From: Burkholderia cenocepacia
Lineage (GTDB): Bacteria > Pseudomonadota > Gammaproteobacteria > Burkholderiales > Burkholderiaceae
Assembly: GCF_900446215.1 (NCBI RefSeq)
Contig: NZ_UAQZ01000014.1
Coordinates: forward strand, 496,001 to 560,000
Length of the DNA stretch: 64,000 nt
Direction of reading: 5' to 3'
In this document: positions 45,599 through 53,596 of the stretch, piece by piece
Position numbering within the stretch: the first letter of the stretch is position 1
Layout: each line of letters starts with the position of its first letter
The notes under the pieces: model-generated
The model's database searches: none
Told to the model about the DNA's origin: nothing
What the model saw: only the letters and a program-made list of their open reading frames with translations
Made by a program: the position numbers and the translations under genes

Positions 45599-46594
45599 AT
45601 GACGACACCTCACCCTGAACCACCCCGTGCACGTAAGCCCGCGCTGAAGCTCGTCAAGACGCAAGAGCTGAGTCGCGACGACTGGCTCGCCGTGCGCCGA
45701 ACCGGCATCGGGGGATCGGATGCCGCAGCTGCGGTCGGCCTGAACCCCTACATGAGCGCGTTGGAATTGTGGCTCGACAAGACCGGCCGTGCGGACGGCC
45801 TGCCCCGCCCCGATCCAGACGATACGACGTCGCCCACGTACTGGGGCACGCTGCTCGAACCCATCGTTGCCGCCTCGTACACGAAACAGACCGGCAACCG
45901 GGTTCGACGCGTGAACGCCGTGCTGCGGCATCCCTCGATCCCCTTCATGCTCGCGAACATCGATCGCGAGATCGTCGGCGCTCCGGACGTACAGATTCTG
46001 GAATGTAAAACGGCCGGCGAGTTCGGTGCGCGGCTCTGGCGAGATGGCGTGCCCGAGTATGTGCAGATCCAGGTGCAGCATCAGTTGGCCGTCACTGGCA
46101 AGGCGGCAGCACACGTCGCCGTGCTGTTGTGCGGACAGGCGCTCGAAGTGCATCGGATCGATCGCGACGATGCGCTTATCGGGCGCCTGGTCGAACTCGA
46201 AGCACGCTTCTGGCGGTTCGTGGAAACCGATACGCCTCCGCCGGCTGACGGGTCGGAGTCGGCCGACCGAGCACTCCGTCACCTGTATCCCGGCAACGGC
46301 GAAACGGTCGACTTCAGCGACGACCACCGCCTGTCGTCCGTCTTTGCCGATCTGGTCGCGGTACGGGCCGAGATCGAGACGCGTCAGCAGCTCGAAGCGC
46401 AGTTCAAGCAAACGATCCAGCAGGCCATGGGTGACGCAAACCGGGCCGTATTCCAGACCGGCGCCGTGTCATTCAAGCGCAGCAAGGATTCGTCTGGCGT
46501 CGATCTGGCGCGACTGCTGGCCGACCACCCCGAGTTCGAAACACAGTACGCCATCTCGAAGCCGGGTTCCCGGCGTTTTCTCGTTTCCACCTGA
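45599..46594 (+). CDS. YqaJ-family viral recombinase / exonuclease
   Basis: 331-aa lambda-exonuclease-like PD-(D/E)XK nuclease. Motifs: GIGGSDAAAAVGLNPY (37-51), WGTLLEP (82-88), and the catalytic Asp122 (ANIDREIVG), Glu135 and Lys137 (ILECKT), then YVQIQVQHQLAVTG. It should resect dsDNA ends for single-strand annealing recombination of the element. The start ATG 45599 follows GGAG at 45589-45592. No Bet/RecT annealing protein is recognisable beside it. Confidence 0.92.
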   Translation: MTTPHPEPPRARKPALKLVKTQELSRDDWLAVRRTGIGGSDAAAAVGLNPYMSALELWLDKTGRADGLPRPDPDDTTSPTYWGTLLEPIVAASYTKQTGNRVRRVNAVLRHPSIPFMLANIDREIVGAPDVQILECKTAGEFGARLWRDGVPEYVQIQVQHQLAVTGKAAAHVAVLLCGQALEVHRIDRDDALIGRLVELEARFWRFVETDTPPPADGSESADRALRHLYPGNGETVDFSDDHRLSSVFADLVAVRAEIETRQQLEAQFKQTIQQAMGDANRAVFQTGAVSFKRSKDSSGVDLARLLADHPEFETQYAISKPGSRRFLVST

Positions 46595-46605
46595 TTCCAA
46601 TCCCC

Positions 46606-46821
46606 ATGACCAACCTCGAATGTCTCACGGAGATCATGACGTTCTCGCGATATGGCGCGCTCGCGCAAGCGTTCGTGATGGATGCGCTCAGCCAGCACGC
46701 GGAGCGCGTTGCGACAACACCACCCGATCAGTTGCAAGTCAACCCGATGATCAGTGCTCGCGCCTGGCAGGGCGTCGCCCTGGAAATCCACGCCAAGCTC
46801 GAAGCGCATTTTTCCCGATAG
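46606..46821 (+). CDS. Small element-encoded protein
   Basis: 71-aa mostly alpha-helical protein (MTNLECLTEIMTFSRYGALA...LEIHAKLEAHFSR), 11 nt after the YqaJ gene. Small ORFs of this type are usual between YqaJ and the following Cys-rich protein in integrative elements. Function unknown. Confidence 0.7.
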   Translation: MTNLECLTEIMTFSRYGALAQAFVMDALSQHAERVATTPPDQLQVNPMISARAWQGVALEIHAKLEAHFSR

Positions 46822-46871
46822 CCCGCATCGCTCGCAGTTCTCTTCCCCCATTTTCTATTTTGAGGACCACC

Positions 46872-47786
46872 ATGCTCAAAGGTCTCGCCATCACGCCGCC
46901 CGTTGTCGGGCGAATCTCCATTGGGCGCATTGTCGAGAAGAATGGCAAGCGCGTTCCCGAAAAGGATGACCAGTTCACCCTCACCACCCAGGTGCAACAG
47001 CGCGGTGAATGGATGCTGCACCCGCTGAACGAAACGCTGCGCAAGGCAACGGCCGGCAAGCTGCGCGCCATTCCGATCCGTGTGCTGTTCAACGATCCTG
47101 ATCTCAACCTGCGAGCCGAGTACTCGCTGTTCGATCGCGATACTGGACGGCCCGTGTGTGTCGGCAACGGAGAACAGTGTCGACGTGTGACCGACGCCGG
47201 TATCGAATCGTTGCCATGTCCGTCGCCGGATGGCTGCGCATTTGGTCGTCAGGGCAACTGCAAGCCCTATGGTCGAATGAATGTGATCATCGGTGACGAT
47301 GACGAGATGGGTTCGTTCATCTTCCGCACGACGTCCTATAACAGTATCCGGACGCTGGCCGCACGCCTGCACTATTTCCGTGCCGTATCGGGCAACCTGT
47401 TGGCGTGCCTGCCGCTGGAGTTGAAGCTGCGCGGTAAGTCGACCGCGCAGAGCTACCGGTCGGCGATCTACTACGTTGACCTCGGCGTGCGTTCGGGCAA
47501 TACGCTCGAACAGGTGCTGATCGAGGCGAAGGAACTGGACGCTCGGCGCCGCGCCGCCGGCTTCGATCAGGCCGCGCTCGATGCCGCTGCACGTGCAGGG
47601 TTCGCCAACGGCGCGTTCGAGGACAGTCCCGATGAAACGGCGGCTGTCGCGGAAGAGTTCTATCCAGGTACGACCAACCCCGATACCGGGAACGGTCACA
47701 CCGACGAAACAACCGGAACGCCGCCGTCGACCCTACGCGACAAGCTCGAACGCAAGGCCGTGCTGCTCGGCGGCAAGGCAGCATGA
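46872..47786 (+). CDS. Cys-rich metal-binding protein, Gp3-like recombination directionality factor type
   Basis: 304-aa protein that resembles the element-borne family annotated as hydrolase/metal-binding or Gp3-like recombination directionality factor. N-terminal MLKGLAITPPVVGRISIG; five cysteines at 96, 103, 116, 122 and 130 (CPSPDGCAFGRQGNCKP) make a compact probable Zn or Fe-S site; then RTLAARLHYFRAV and LKLRGKSTAQSYRSAIYYVDL. It may control excision or act in DNA pairing beside YqaJ. ATG 46872 follows gagga. Function inferred from family memory, not from a search. Confidence 0.75.
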   Translation: MLKGLAITPPVVGRISIGRIVEKNGKRVPEKDDQFTLTTQVQQRGEWMLHPLNETLRKATAGKLRAIPIRVLFNDPDLNLRAEYSLFDRDTGRPVCVGNGEQCRRVTDAGIESLPCPSPDGCAFGRQGNCKPYGRMNVIIGDDDEMGSFIFRTTSYNSIRTLAARLHYFRAVSGNLLACLPLELKLRGKSTAQSYRSAIYYVDLGVRSGNTLEQVLIEAKELDARRRAAGFDQAALDAAARAGFANGAFEDSPDETAAVAEEFYPGTTNPDTGNGHTDETTGTPPSTLRDKLERKAVLLGGKAA

Positions 47787-48874
47787 GCGCGCGTCGCTGG
47801 GCGTTCGTCCTGGCGGTCTGCGCAACCGCCACTGCGCTCTGTCTGTCGGTGCTCGCCGGCTGGCAACGCGGCGGCACGTTTCCGGAACGGCTTATCTGGA
47901 TCGCCATCGGCATGGTGCTCGTCACGAGCGCGCACCTGTTGCCGGCGCTGATCCGCGATATGCCGGTCCTCATTCGGGGTGTGGGTAGCCTGTTATGGGG
48001 GGCGTGTCTGGTGACGGCTTGCTACGGACACGCGGTGTTTTTCGCATTCGCCCAACAGCATGCCGGAGAGCAACGCGCGTCGACGGTGCAGGCGATCCCT
48101 GCTCCCTCACCCGCTCGCAGCCTCACCATCGTCATGGCGGACCGCGCGACGGTGACGGCGCAACTCGCGGTCGCGCAGGCACGTAACTGCATCGGAAACT
48201 GTACGACGCTCAAATCCCGTCGCGTGACGCTTGCCGCACGACTGGATGCGCTGAACGCCGAAGCCGATGACGTGCGACGCCAGCAGGCCGCAGTGGAGCG
48301 AGTCACGGCTCAACGTGACGCATTACTCGTCGATCCAGTCACGTCGCGACTCGCCGCGTTACTCGGGATCACGGCGATGCGTGTCGACTTGCTGTCGGGG
48401 TTGATTTTTGCCGCCGTGCTCGAAGGTGTGGCATGCCTGCTATGGACGGCGGCGCTTCGATCGCCGGGAACTGAGGCTGAATCCTCAGCGACCGGCGCCA
48501 CATCACCGGCCGTCGCGACAGTCACGATGACGGGCGACGTGACCGCACCGGTAGTCGCGGCAGTCACGGACGCGACTGATCTCGGCGAGCCGGGGGTCAC
48601 GCAAGTCATCGCGAGTCACGCCGGCAAGACCGTTAGTCGCAAAGATGTAACGCCCGGTCATGAGACGACGCCTCGTAGTCACACACCACGTGACGGCCCG
48701 ATCACGCCGTTTCCCACTGCTCGCACCGACGACCACCTGTCGCAGCTCGTTCGAGACGTGACCGCCGGTTTGGTTCGGCCGACCGTCGCCGACATCAGAC
48801 GGCATCTGGGCTGTTCTCAGGCCCGCGCGGCAGAGCTGCGTCGGCGGCTCGCTGAACACACATCGACAGCATAA
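47783..48874 (+). CDS. Membrane protein with coiled coil and C-terminal HTH-like domain
   Basis: 363 aa, not recognised. Three transmembrane helices at about 5-26, 35-57 and 66-90; a helical coiled-coil-like region at about 115-195 with Cys186-like CIGNC motif earlier; a fourth helix at about 203-225; a Thr/Val-rich linker; and a C-terminal 45 residues (LVRPTVADIRRHLGCSQARAAELRRRL as core) that look like a winged HTH of plasmid KfrA/ICE regulators. A membrane-tethered DNA-binding protein is suggested. The start overlaps the previous stop (ATGA). Confidence 0.7.
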   Translation: MSARRWAFVLAVCATATALCLSVLAGWQRGGTFPERLIWIAIGMVLVTSAHLLPALIRDMPVLIRGVGSLLWGACLVTACYGHAVFFAFAQQHAGEQRASTVQAIPAPSPARSLTIVMADRATVTAQLAVAQARNCIGNCTTLKSRRVTLAARLDALNAEADDVRRQQAAVERVTAQRDALLVDPVTSRLAALLGITAMRVDLLSGLIFAAVLEGVACLLWTAALRSPGTEAESSATGATSPAVATVTMTGDVTAPVVAAVTDATDLGEPGVTQVIASHAGKTVSRKDVTPGHETTPRSHTPRDGPITPFPTARTDDHLSQLVRDVTAGLVRPTVADIRRHLGCSQARAAELRRRLAEHTSTA

Positions 48875-48876
48875 GC

Positions 48877-48901
48877 GGCCGGGCTTCGTGCCCGGCCTTT
48901 T
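48877..48901 (+). terminator. Intercistronic terminator 3
   Basis: GGCCGGGC/GCCCGGCC perfect 8-bp stem with a 5-nt loop and TTTT, 40 nt before the DUF4942 start. Confidence 0.8.
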
Positions 48902-48940
48902 GCTGTCGCTTTCCCAATCACCTTCCCATCACCATGAAAC

Positions 48941-49747
48941 ATGGAACCGAATACGCTCGTCCCCAGCATCAGCATCGCCAATCTCGCCAACCAGCGCGTC
49001 GCCGTCGTCGAGCGCGTGCGCGCCGCCCTCGATCTGCTCGGCGAAGCCCAACGGCTTGCCAAGGCCGCGCATCTCGGCTTCCCGCGACTCGTTCTCGATG
49101 AAAGCTACGGCTGTCGCGGCCGACCGACCATTACCGGAGAGTACGCCAAGCGCGACGAAGCCGAAGCCGCTATGGTGCGCATCGTCGACGTGCGCGGCTG
49201 GGACTACCTGATGTCGGAGTCGGGCTTGCGCACCTTCATGGATGCGAAGGCCCGTGAACAATGGAGCAACCAGATTGCCGAAGGCGAGGTACCGGAACTG
49301 ACGGCCGCCAACATCGAAGCCACCTTCGCTCAGCTCTACGGCGCACGCGGTGACATGTTCGAGCGCGGCGTGCTCCAGTGCTTTAAGCGGCTGTCGTGGG
49401 ACTACAAAACGAACGAGCCGTTCAAGTTCGGCAAGCGCATCATCGTCCGGTATCTCCTCTCGCAAGGCAGCTCCAACTACCACGTGACGAACGAACTGGA
49501 CGATCTGATGCGAGTGTTCAGTGTGCTCGATGGCAAGCCGGAGCCGGATCATCGGCATGGCATGTCGACGCTCATTTCGGAGGCACAGCGTCACCGGAAG
49601 ACCGAGGCCGAGCACGGCTATTTCCATCTGCGCTGGTTCAAGAACGGCAACGGCCACCTGACGTTCAAACGCGCTGATCTGGTCGACAGAATGAACCTGA
49701 TTCTCGCGAAGCACTATCCGAACGCCCTGGCGTCCGAAGCCCGGTAG
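48941..49747 (+). CDS. DUF4942 domain protein
   Basis: 268-aa protein of the DUF4942 type found on phages, plasmids and integrative elements. Features include RGWDYLMSESGLRTFMDAKA, the long helical middle, and FKFGKRIIVRYL followed by DDLMRVFSVLDGK near residue 188. Function unknown. ATG 48941 is chosen; no strong ribosome binding site. Confidence 0.85.
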   Translation: MEPNTLVPSISIANLANQRVAVVERVRAALDLLGEAQRLAKAAHLGFPRLVLDESYGCRGRPTITGEYAKRDEAEAAMVRIVDVRGWDYLMSESGLRTFMDAKAREQWSNQIAEGEVPELTAANIEATFAQLYGARGDMFERGVLQCFKRLSWDYKTNEPFKFGKRIIVRYLLSQGSSNYHVTNELDDLMRVFSVLDGKPEPDHRHGMSTLISEAQRHRKTEAEHGYFHLRWFKNGNGHLTFKRADLVDRMNLILAKHYPNALASEAR

Positions 49748-49849
49748 TTCCGGGACGCGTCCTGCGTCTCGTCTTTCCCTTATTCATTCAGCGAACTCGG
49801 TATCCGGCTTATCCGGAGGCTCGTGTTCGTCCATCACCTGGAGAATTTC

Positions 49850-50149
49850 GTGAATTTGCCATCCACCGTTCACGCCGGCCCGCGCTTCAAGCTCGGCCGG
49901 ATCTTAGCCACGCCCGCCGCACTGGTAGCCATCGCCAATGCAAGCGTCTCGATCATCGACCTGCTGATTCGCCACATGCGCGGCGACTGGGGTGATCTGT
50001 CCGAGTCCGATCGCCAGCAAAACGAGTTGTCCGTTGAGGCCGGTTTGCGCCTGCTGTCCAGCTACGTGTTGCCAGACGGTCAAACCGTTTGGGTCGTCAC
50101 CGAATGGGATCGGTCCTCAACCACGTTCCTGTTGCCGGGAGATTATTGA
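49850..50149 (+). CDS. Small element protein with RHMRGDWG motif (copy 1)
   Basis: 99-aa protein with the core LLIRHMRGDWGDLSESDRQQN and LLSSYVLPDGQTVWVVTEWDRSSTTFLLP. A GTG start at 49850 with GGAG at 49840-49843 is preferred to an earlier in-frame GTG at 49823. The same small family recurs on plasmids and integrative elements and is sometimes given a misleading restriction-subunit name. Tandem paralog of the next gene. Confidence 0.75.
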   Translation: MNLPSTVHAGPRFKLGRILATPAALVAIANASVSIIDLLIRHMRGDWGDLSESDRQQNELSVEAGLRLLSSYVLPDGQTVWVVTEWDRSSTTFLLPGDY

Positions 50150-50150
50150 C

Positions 50151-50501
50151 ATGCCGGATCGTTCGCCTCCTTCCAGACTCCGCGCGGCTGTTCGGTTTTC
50201 ACCCGGCTGCGTCTTCGTTTCGCTCGGTGCACGTGCCGCGTTGGACGCAGTTCGCGTTCCAGTCGTCCACTTCCTGATCCGCCACATGCGCGGCGATTGG
50301 GGGCGGCTCACCGATGAGGACTGGCAACGCAACGAGCGCGCCCTCATAACCGGCGACTATCTGCTATCAAGTTACATCCTGTCGAGCGGACAAAAAATCT
50401 GGATACACACAATGCACAAACGGTCCGTGACATTTGTGCTATTGCCGTCCGAGGCGTTCCGGTTCGAGTCATCCCTACGCAACGCGCTACTCGGGCGTTA
50501 G
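50151..50501 (+). CDS. Small element protein with RHMRGDWG motif (copy 2)
   Basis: 116-aa paralog of copy 1 (FLIRHMRGDWGRLTDEDWQRN, LLSSYILSSGQKIWIHTMHK). It begins 1 nt after the copy 1 stop and its 3' end overlaps the convergent repressor gene by 4 nt. The duplication has diverged strongly outside the core. Function unknown. Confidence 0.75.
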   Translation: MPDRSPPSRLRAAVRFSPGCVFVSLGARAALDAVRVPVVHFLIRHMRGDWGRLTDEDWQRNERALITGDYLLSSYILSSGQKIWIHTMHKRSVTFVLLPSEAFRFESSLRNALLGR

Positions 50502-50866
50502 CGGCGCCCGCCTACTGTTTCGCGACGAGTGAGACGGGTCGACAAACGCTCGAAGACTTCCAACAACATCGCTCGATCGCTGGTCGACAGACGTGACAGC
50601 AGCCGGTTCAGATGACTCGCTTGGTCGCTGGACCGATTGCTGGCCTCGGTTAGCAGGTCAGCAGCATCGCACGCGAAGATGTCCGCCAGTTCGAAAAGGC
50701 GCACCACAGTCGGGATAACCGTTCCGCGCTCCATCCGCGACACGGCCTCCAAGCCGATTCCCAGTCGCTCCGCAACCTTTTCTTGTGTCAGCCCGCTTGC
50801 AATGCGCTGCTTCGCAATGGCTTTGCCCACCGCGACAGCCAGATCTTCAGTGCCCGATTTCGGCAT
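50498..50866 (-). CDS. XRE-family HTH repressor
   Basis: 122-aa Cro/CI-type DNA-binding protein. The HTH lies at about residues 12-66 (GKAIAKQRIASGLTQEKVAERLG, GLEAVSRMERGTVIPTV). The C-terminal helical part (SHLNRLLSRLSTSDRAMLLEV) may dimerise. Divergent from the acyltransferase gene across 124 nt with two dyads built from the same GGTTGA half site, which suggests autoregulation and control of the acyltransferase. Confidence 0.9.
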   Translation of the reverse strand: MPKSGTEDLAVAVGKAIAKQRIASGLTQEKVAERLGIGLEAVSRMERGTVIPTVVRLFELADIFACDAADLLTEASNRSSDQASHLNRLLSRLSTSDRAMLLEVFERLSTRLTRRETVGGRR

Positions 50867-50878
50867 GGTCCCTCCCGG

Positions 50879-50895
50879 TCAACCGGAATGGTTGA
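50879..50895. promoter_or_regulatory. Dyad operator 1 (TCAACC-N5-GGTTGA)
   Basis: TCAACC (50879-50884) and GGTTGA (50890-50895) just upstream of the XRE repressor start. Same half-sites as dyad 2 in reversed order. Probable autoregulatory repressor site. Confidence 0.55.
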
Positions 50896-50906
50896 GCACC
50901 ATCCCT

Positions 50907-50941
50907 TTGACATGAAGGACTTTTAGGGTTGATATTCAACC
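50907..50941 (+). promoter_or_regulatory. Acyltransferase promoter overlapped by dyad operator 2
   Basis: TTGACA (50907-50912) and TGATAT (50930-50935) with a 17-nt spacer form a good sigma70 promoter. The dyad GGTTGA-TAT-TCAACC (50927-50941) covers the -10, so a bound repressor would block transcription of the acyltransferase gene. Confidence 0.65.
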
Positions 50942-50954
50942 TTTTGAGAGATTT

Positions 50955-50973
50955 GTCCACCTTGGAGGTGGAC
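50955..50973 (+). promoter_or_regulatory. Leader hairpin before the acyltransferase start
   Basis: GTCCACC/GGTGGAC perfect 7-bp stem with loop TTGGA in the 5' leader. The GGAGG at 50964-50968 lies in the loop and 3' arm, but it is 22 nt from the ATG, too far for a normal ribosome binding site. Confidence 0.45.
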
Positions 50974-50990
50974 ATCCCACAACAACAACC

Positions 50991-53000
50991 ATGACCAAAA
51001 CCCTTTCTGTACCGGCCACGGCGGCAGCCGGCACGCTCGTCTACCGGCCCGACATTGACGGCCTGCGCGCCTTCGCGGTGCTCGCCGTTGTCGTCTTCCA
51101 TGCATTTCCGTCCGTGCTACCGGGCGGCTTCGTCGGCGTCGACATCTTCTTCGTCATCTCCGGCTACCTGATCACCGGCATCCTGCTCGCCGATCTAGGG
51201 ACAGACCGATCCTCTTTCCGCCATTTCTACGCACGACGGATTCGTCGGATCTTCCCGGCACTGGTCGTCGTGCTGCTCGCGACCTACGGGATGGGGTGGT
51301 TCAGCCTGTACGGCGACGAGTATCGCGAGCTCGGCAAGCACATCGTTGCTGGCGCTGGATTTGTCTCGAACTGGGCGTCGTGGACCGAAGCCGGGTATTT
51401 CGACCAGACGGCCGAAGCCAAGCCACTGCTGCACCTGTGGTCGCTCGGTGTCGAGGAACAGTTCTACATCGTCTGGCCGCTCGTGCTGTGGGCCGCATAC
51501 CGACTCCGACTCATCGGATGGGTGTGCGCCGTCGTCGGTCTCGCCTCTTTCGCGGCCAACGTCATCCTCATCGGACACCACGCGTCCGCTGCCTTCTACT
51601 GGCCAGTCACGCGGATGTGGGAACTGCTGGCTGGCGCCGCGTTCGCGATAAGCGCGGGCGCGGGTCGACCGATCACGGGCAACCGCGCGAATGCGTGGTC
51701 GGCCGGCGGCGCGATGCTGTGCGTCGCCTCCTTTGCGCTGCTCACCGCGCGTGACGCTTTTCCGGGCTGGTGGGCGGTGTTACCGGTCGTCGGCACAGTC
51801 GCACTCGTCGCGGCTGGTCGAGACGGCTGGATCAACAGGCACGTGCTCGCGCATCCCGTATCTGTCTGGCTCGGCAAGATCAGTTACGCGTTGTACCTGT
51901 GGCACTGGCCGCTGCTGTCGTTCGCGTTCATCGTGGCGGGTCGGACACCCTCGTCGGCCGTGCGAGGCGCGTTGCTGGTCATTGCCGTCGCACTGGCGTG
52001 GTTGACCACCACCATCATCGAGCGGCCGATCCGCTTCGGCCCTCCGAAGCGCTGGAAACTCATCGGGCCGTGCATGCTGATGATCGGCATCGTCTATCTC
52101 GGCGGCATGACGTACGTACGCGGCGGCCTCGGCTTTCGCAAGGGCTACAGCCCGGACGCCGACGTGACGACTGCCAAGCTCGGTGCGGGTCATGAGTTCG
52201 TCAACGCCATGTGCGGCGTGTCGCCTGACGAACAGCGATTGTTTCCGTTCTGCGCGACCGACAAGCGCGTGCGCTCCCATTTCGCCGTGTGGGGCGACAG
52301 TAAAGCCGACGCGCTGTATTGGGGGCTCGTGCGTGAATCGGCCCCCGGCGAAGGCTGGACGCTGATTGCGCGCCCGAGCTGCGCACCGATGGCGGGCGTC
52401 TGGCGCACGTCGTCGAACGCTGGCGACGATCCAAGCCTGTGCCGAGACGCAAACATCACGGCGCTACGTATGCTGCTGAACACGCCGGAACTCAAGACAG
52501 TGGTGCTCGTCATGACCGATCGCGACGTGATCGGACAGACCTTCGCTGACCGCGACCAAACTGCGCCTCGCACATCCGCTGCGCTCGATGGTCTCGACCA
52601 GGCCGTAACGGCACTTGAGCGAGCTGGCAAGCGCGTCGCGCTGGTCCTCGACAACCCGCGCCTACGCGATCCACGGCAGTGCATGGATCGCCGGCCGCTC
52701 GCGTGGCCCTTCGTGCGGCATGCGCTCGGCGTGACCGATATGGACGCGGCGCAGCGCTGCGCGATCGGCTACCGCGAACACGTTGCCCGAATAGCGCCAT
52801 TCCACGCGCTCGTCGACGAACTCAAGCAACGCCACCCGACCCTGCTCGTCTACGACCCGGCTGCCGCGCTGTGCGACGCGAAGCGCGATGTCTGTCCGAT
52901 GACGCTGGACCGGCACTACCTCTATAGCTACGGCGATCACCTGTCCGACTACGGAAACGGGCTCGTCGCCAAGCAGTTCCTGCCGCTCCTGCGCCGCTGA
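50991..53000 (+). CDS. OafA-type acyltransferase with SGNH domain
   Basis: 669-aa membrane O-acyltransferase. The N-terminal acyltransferase-3 domain has about 10-11 helices and the signature YRPDIDGLRAFAVLAVVVFH (R-x10-H). The C-terminal extracytoplasmic SGNH domain (from about residue 420) has VWGDSKADAL (GDS) and the DHLSDYG catalytic Asp/His. Such proteins O-acetylate O-antigen, peptidoglycan or capsule and can change phage receptors. Placed next to an XRE repressor on a mobile element it resembles a lysogenic-conversion gene. Start ATG 50991 lacks an obvious ribosome binding site. Confidence 0.92.
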   Translation: MTKTLSVPATAAAGTLVYRPDIDGLRAFAVLAVVVFHAFPSVLPGGFVGVDIFFVISGYLITGILLADLGTDRSSFRHFYARRIRRIFPALVVVLLATYGMGWFSLYGDEYRELGKHIVAGAGFVSNWASWTEAGYFDQTAEAKPLLHLWSLGVEEQFYIVWPLVLWAAYRLRLIGWVCAVVGLASFAANVILIGHHASAAFYWPVTRMWELLAGAAFAISAGAGRPITGNRANAWSAGGAMLCVASFALLTARDAFPGWWAVLPVVGTVALVAAGRDGWINRHVLAHPVSVWLGKISYALYLWHWPLLSFAFIVAGRTPSSAVRGALLVIAVALAWLTTTIIERPIRFGPPKRWKLIGPCMLMIGIVYLGGMTYVRGGLGFRKGYSPDADVTTAKLGAGHEFVNAMCGVSPDEQRLFPFCATDKRVRSHFAVWGDSKADALYWGLVRESAPGEGWTLIARPSCAPMAGVWRTSSNAGDDPSLCRDANITALRMLLNTPELKTVVLVMTDRDVIGQTFADRDQTAPRTSAALDGLDQAVTALERAGKRVALVLDNPRLRDPRQCMDRRPLAWPFVRHALGVTDMDAAQRCAIGYREHVARIAPFHALVDELKQRHPTLLVYDPAAALCDAKRDVCPMTLDRHYLYSYGDHLSDYGNGLVAKQFLPLLRR

Positions 53001-53182
53001 CCGGTTGTCATGCAGCTGTCCGCATGCTCGCGTGGCGTTCAGTGCCTGTGGTTCTGGCACACATCAGCCTCGGATCGCCAGAACCATTTCGTCGGCCGGT
53101 TCGCCGGTCGGCGCTTTTTATTCCGTGGGCCGATCTCGTCCCGCAATCCACGTACTTCGCAATCGTCAACCAAGGAAGCTCC

Positions 53183-53500
53183 ATGAAAAAGCTTATTGCC
53201 TCACTGTGCGCCGCACTCACGCTGACCGGCTGTTCGGACAGTCACCTGAAGATCAAGCTGACCAACAACCCTGCCTTTCCTGATATTCCCCGCCTGCGTC
53301 TCACCGCCGTCGACCAAGACGTGACCGTCAACGGTGTCGAGATCAATGACGGAGATTGCCCGCTGAACATGATCGAACGCTTTCCGCGAACCATCACGAA
53401 AGGCACAAGCGATACCGTCGACATCCTGTCGTCGTGCGAACGCGTCGCGAAGGCTGCGATTACCACGGAGGACGGCACGTTCAATTTCACGTTCCACTGA
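53183..53500 (+). CDS. Small lipoprotein
   Basis: 105-aa predicted lipoprotein: signal peptide MKKLIASLCAALTLTGC with lipobox LTGC (Cys17). The mature part (LKIKLTNNPAFPDIPRLRLTAV...TEDGTFNFTFH) is probably beta-rich and contains two further cysteines that could pair. No family recognised. ATG 53183 has aaggaag upstream. Follows the acyltransferase gene by 182 nt. Confidence 0.75.
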   Translation: MKKLIASLCAALTLTGCSDSHLKIKLTNNPAFPDIPRLRLTAVDQDVTVNGVEINDGDCPLNMIERFPRTITKGTSDTVDILSSCERVAKAAITTEDGTFNFTFH

Positions 53501-53596
53501 CCGTCATCCGCAGTCTTTTTCTGCGCTCATCACGAGCGTACAACCCGGTCGGTCCGTCCTCGCGACGTAAGCCGCCCATCTTCAATGAACGTCACC

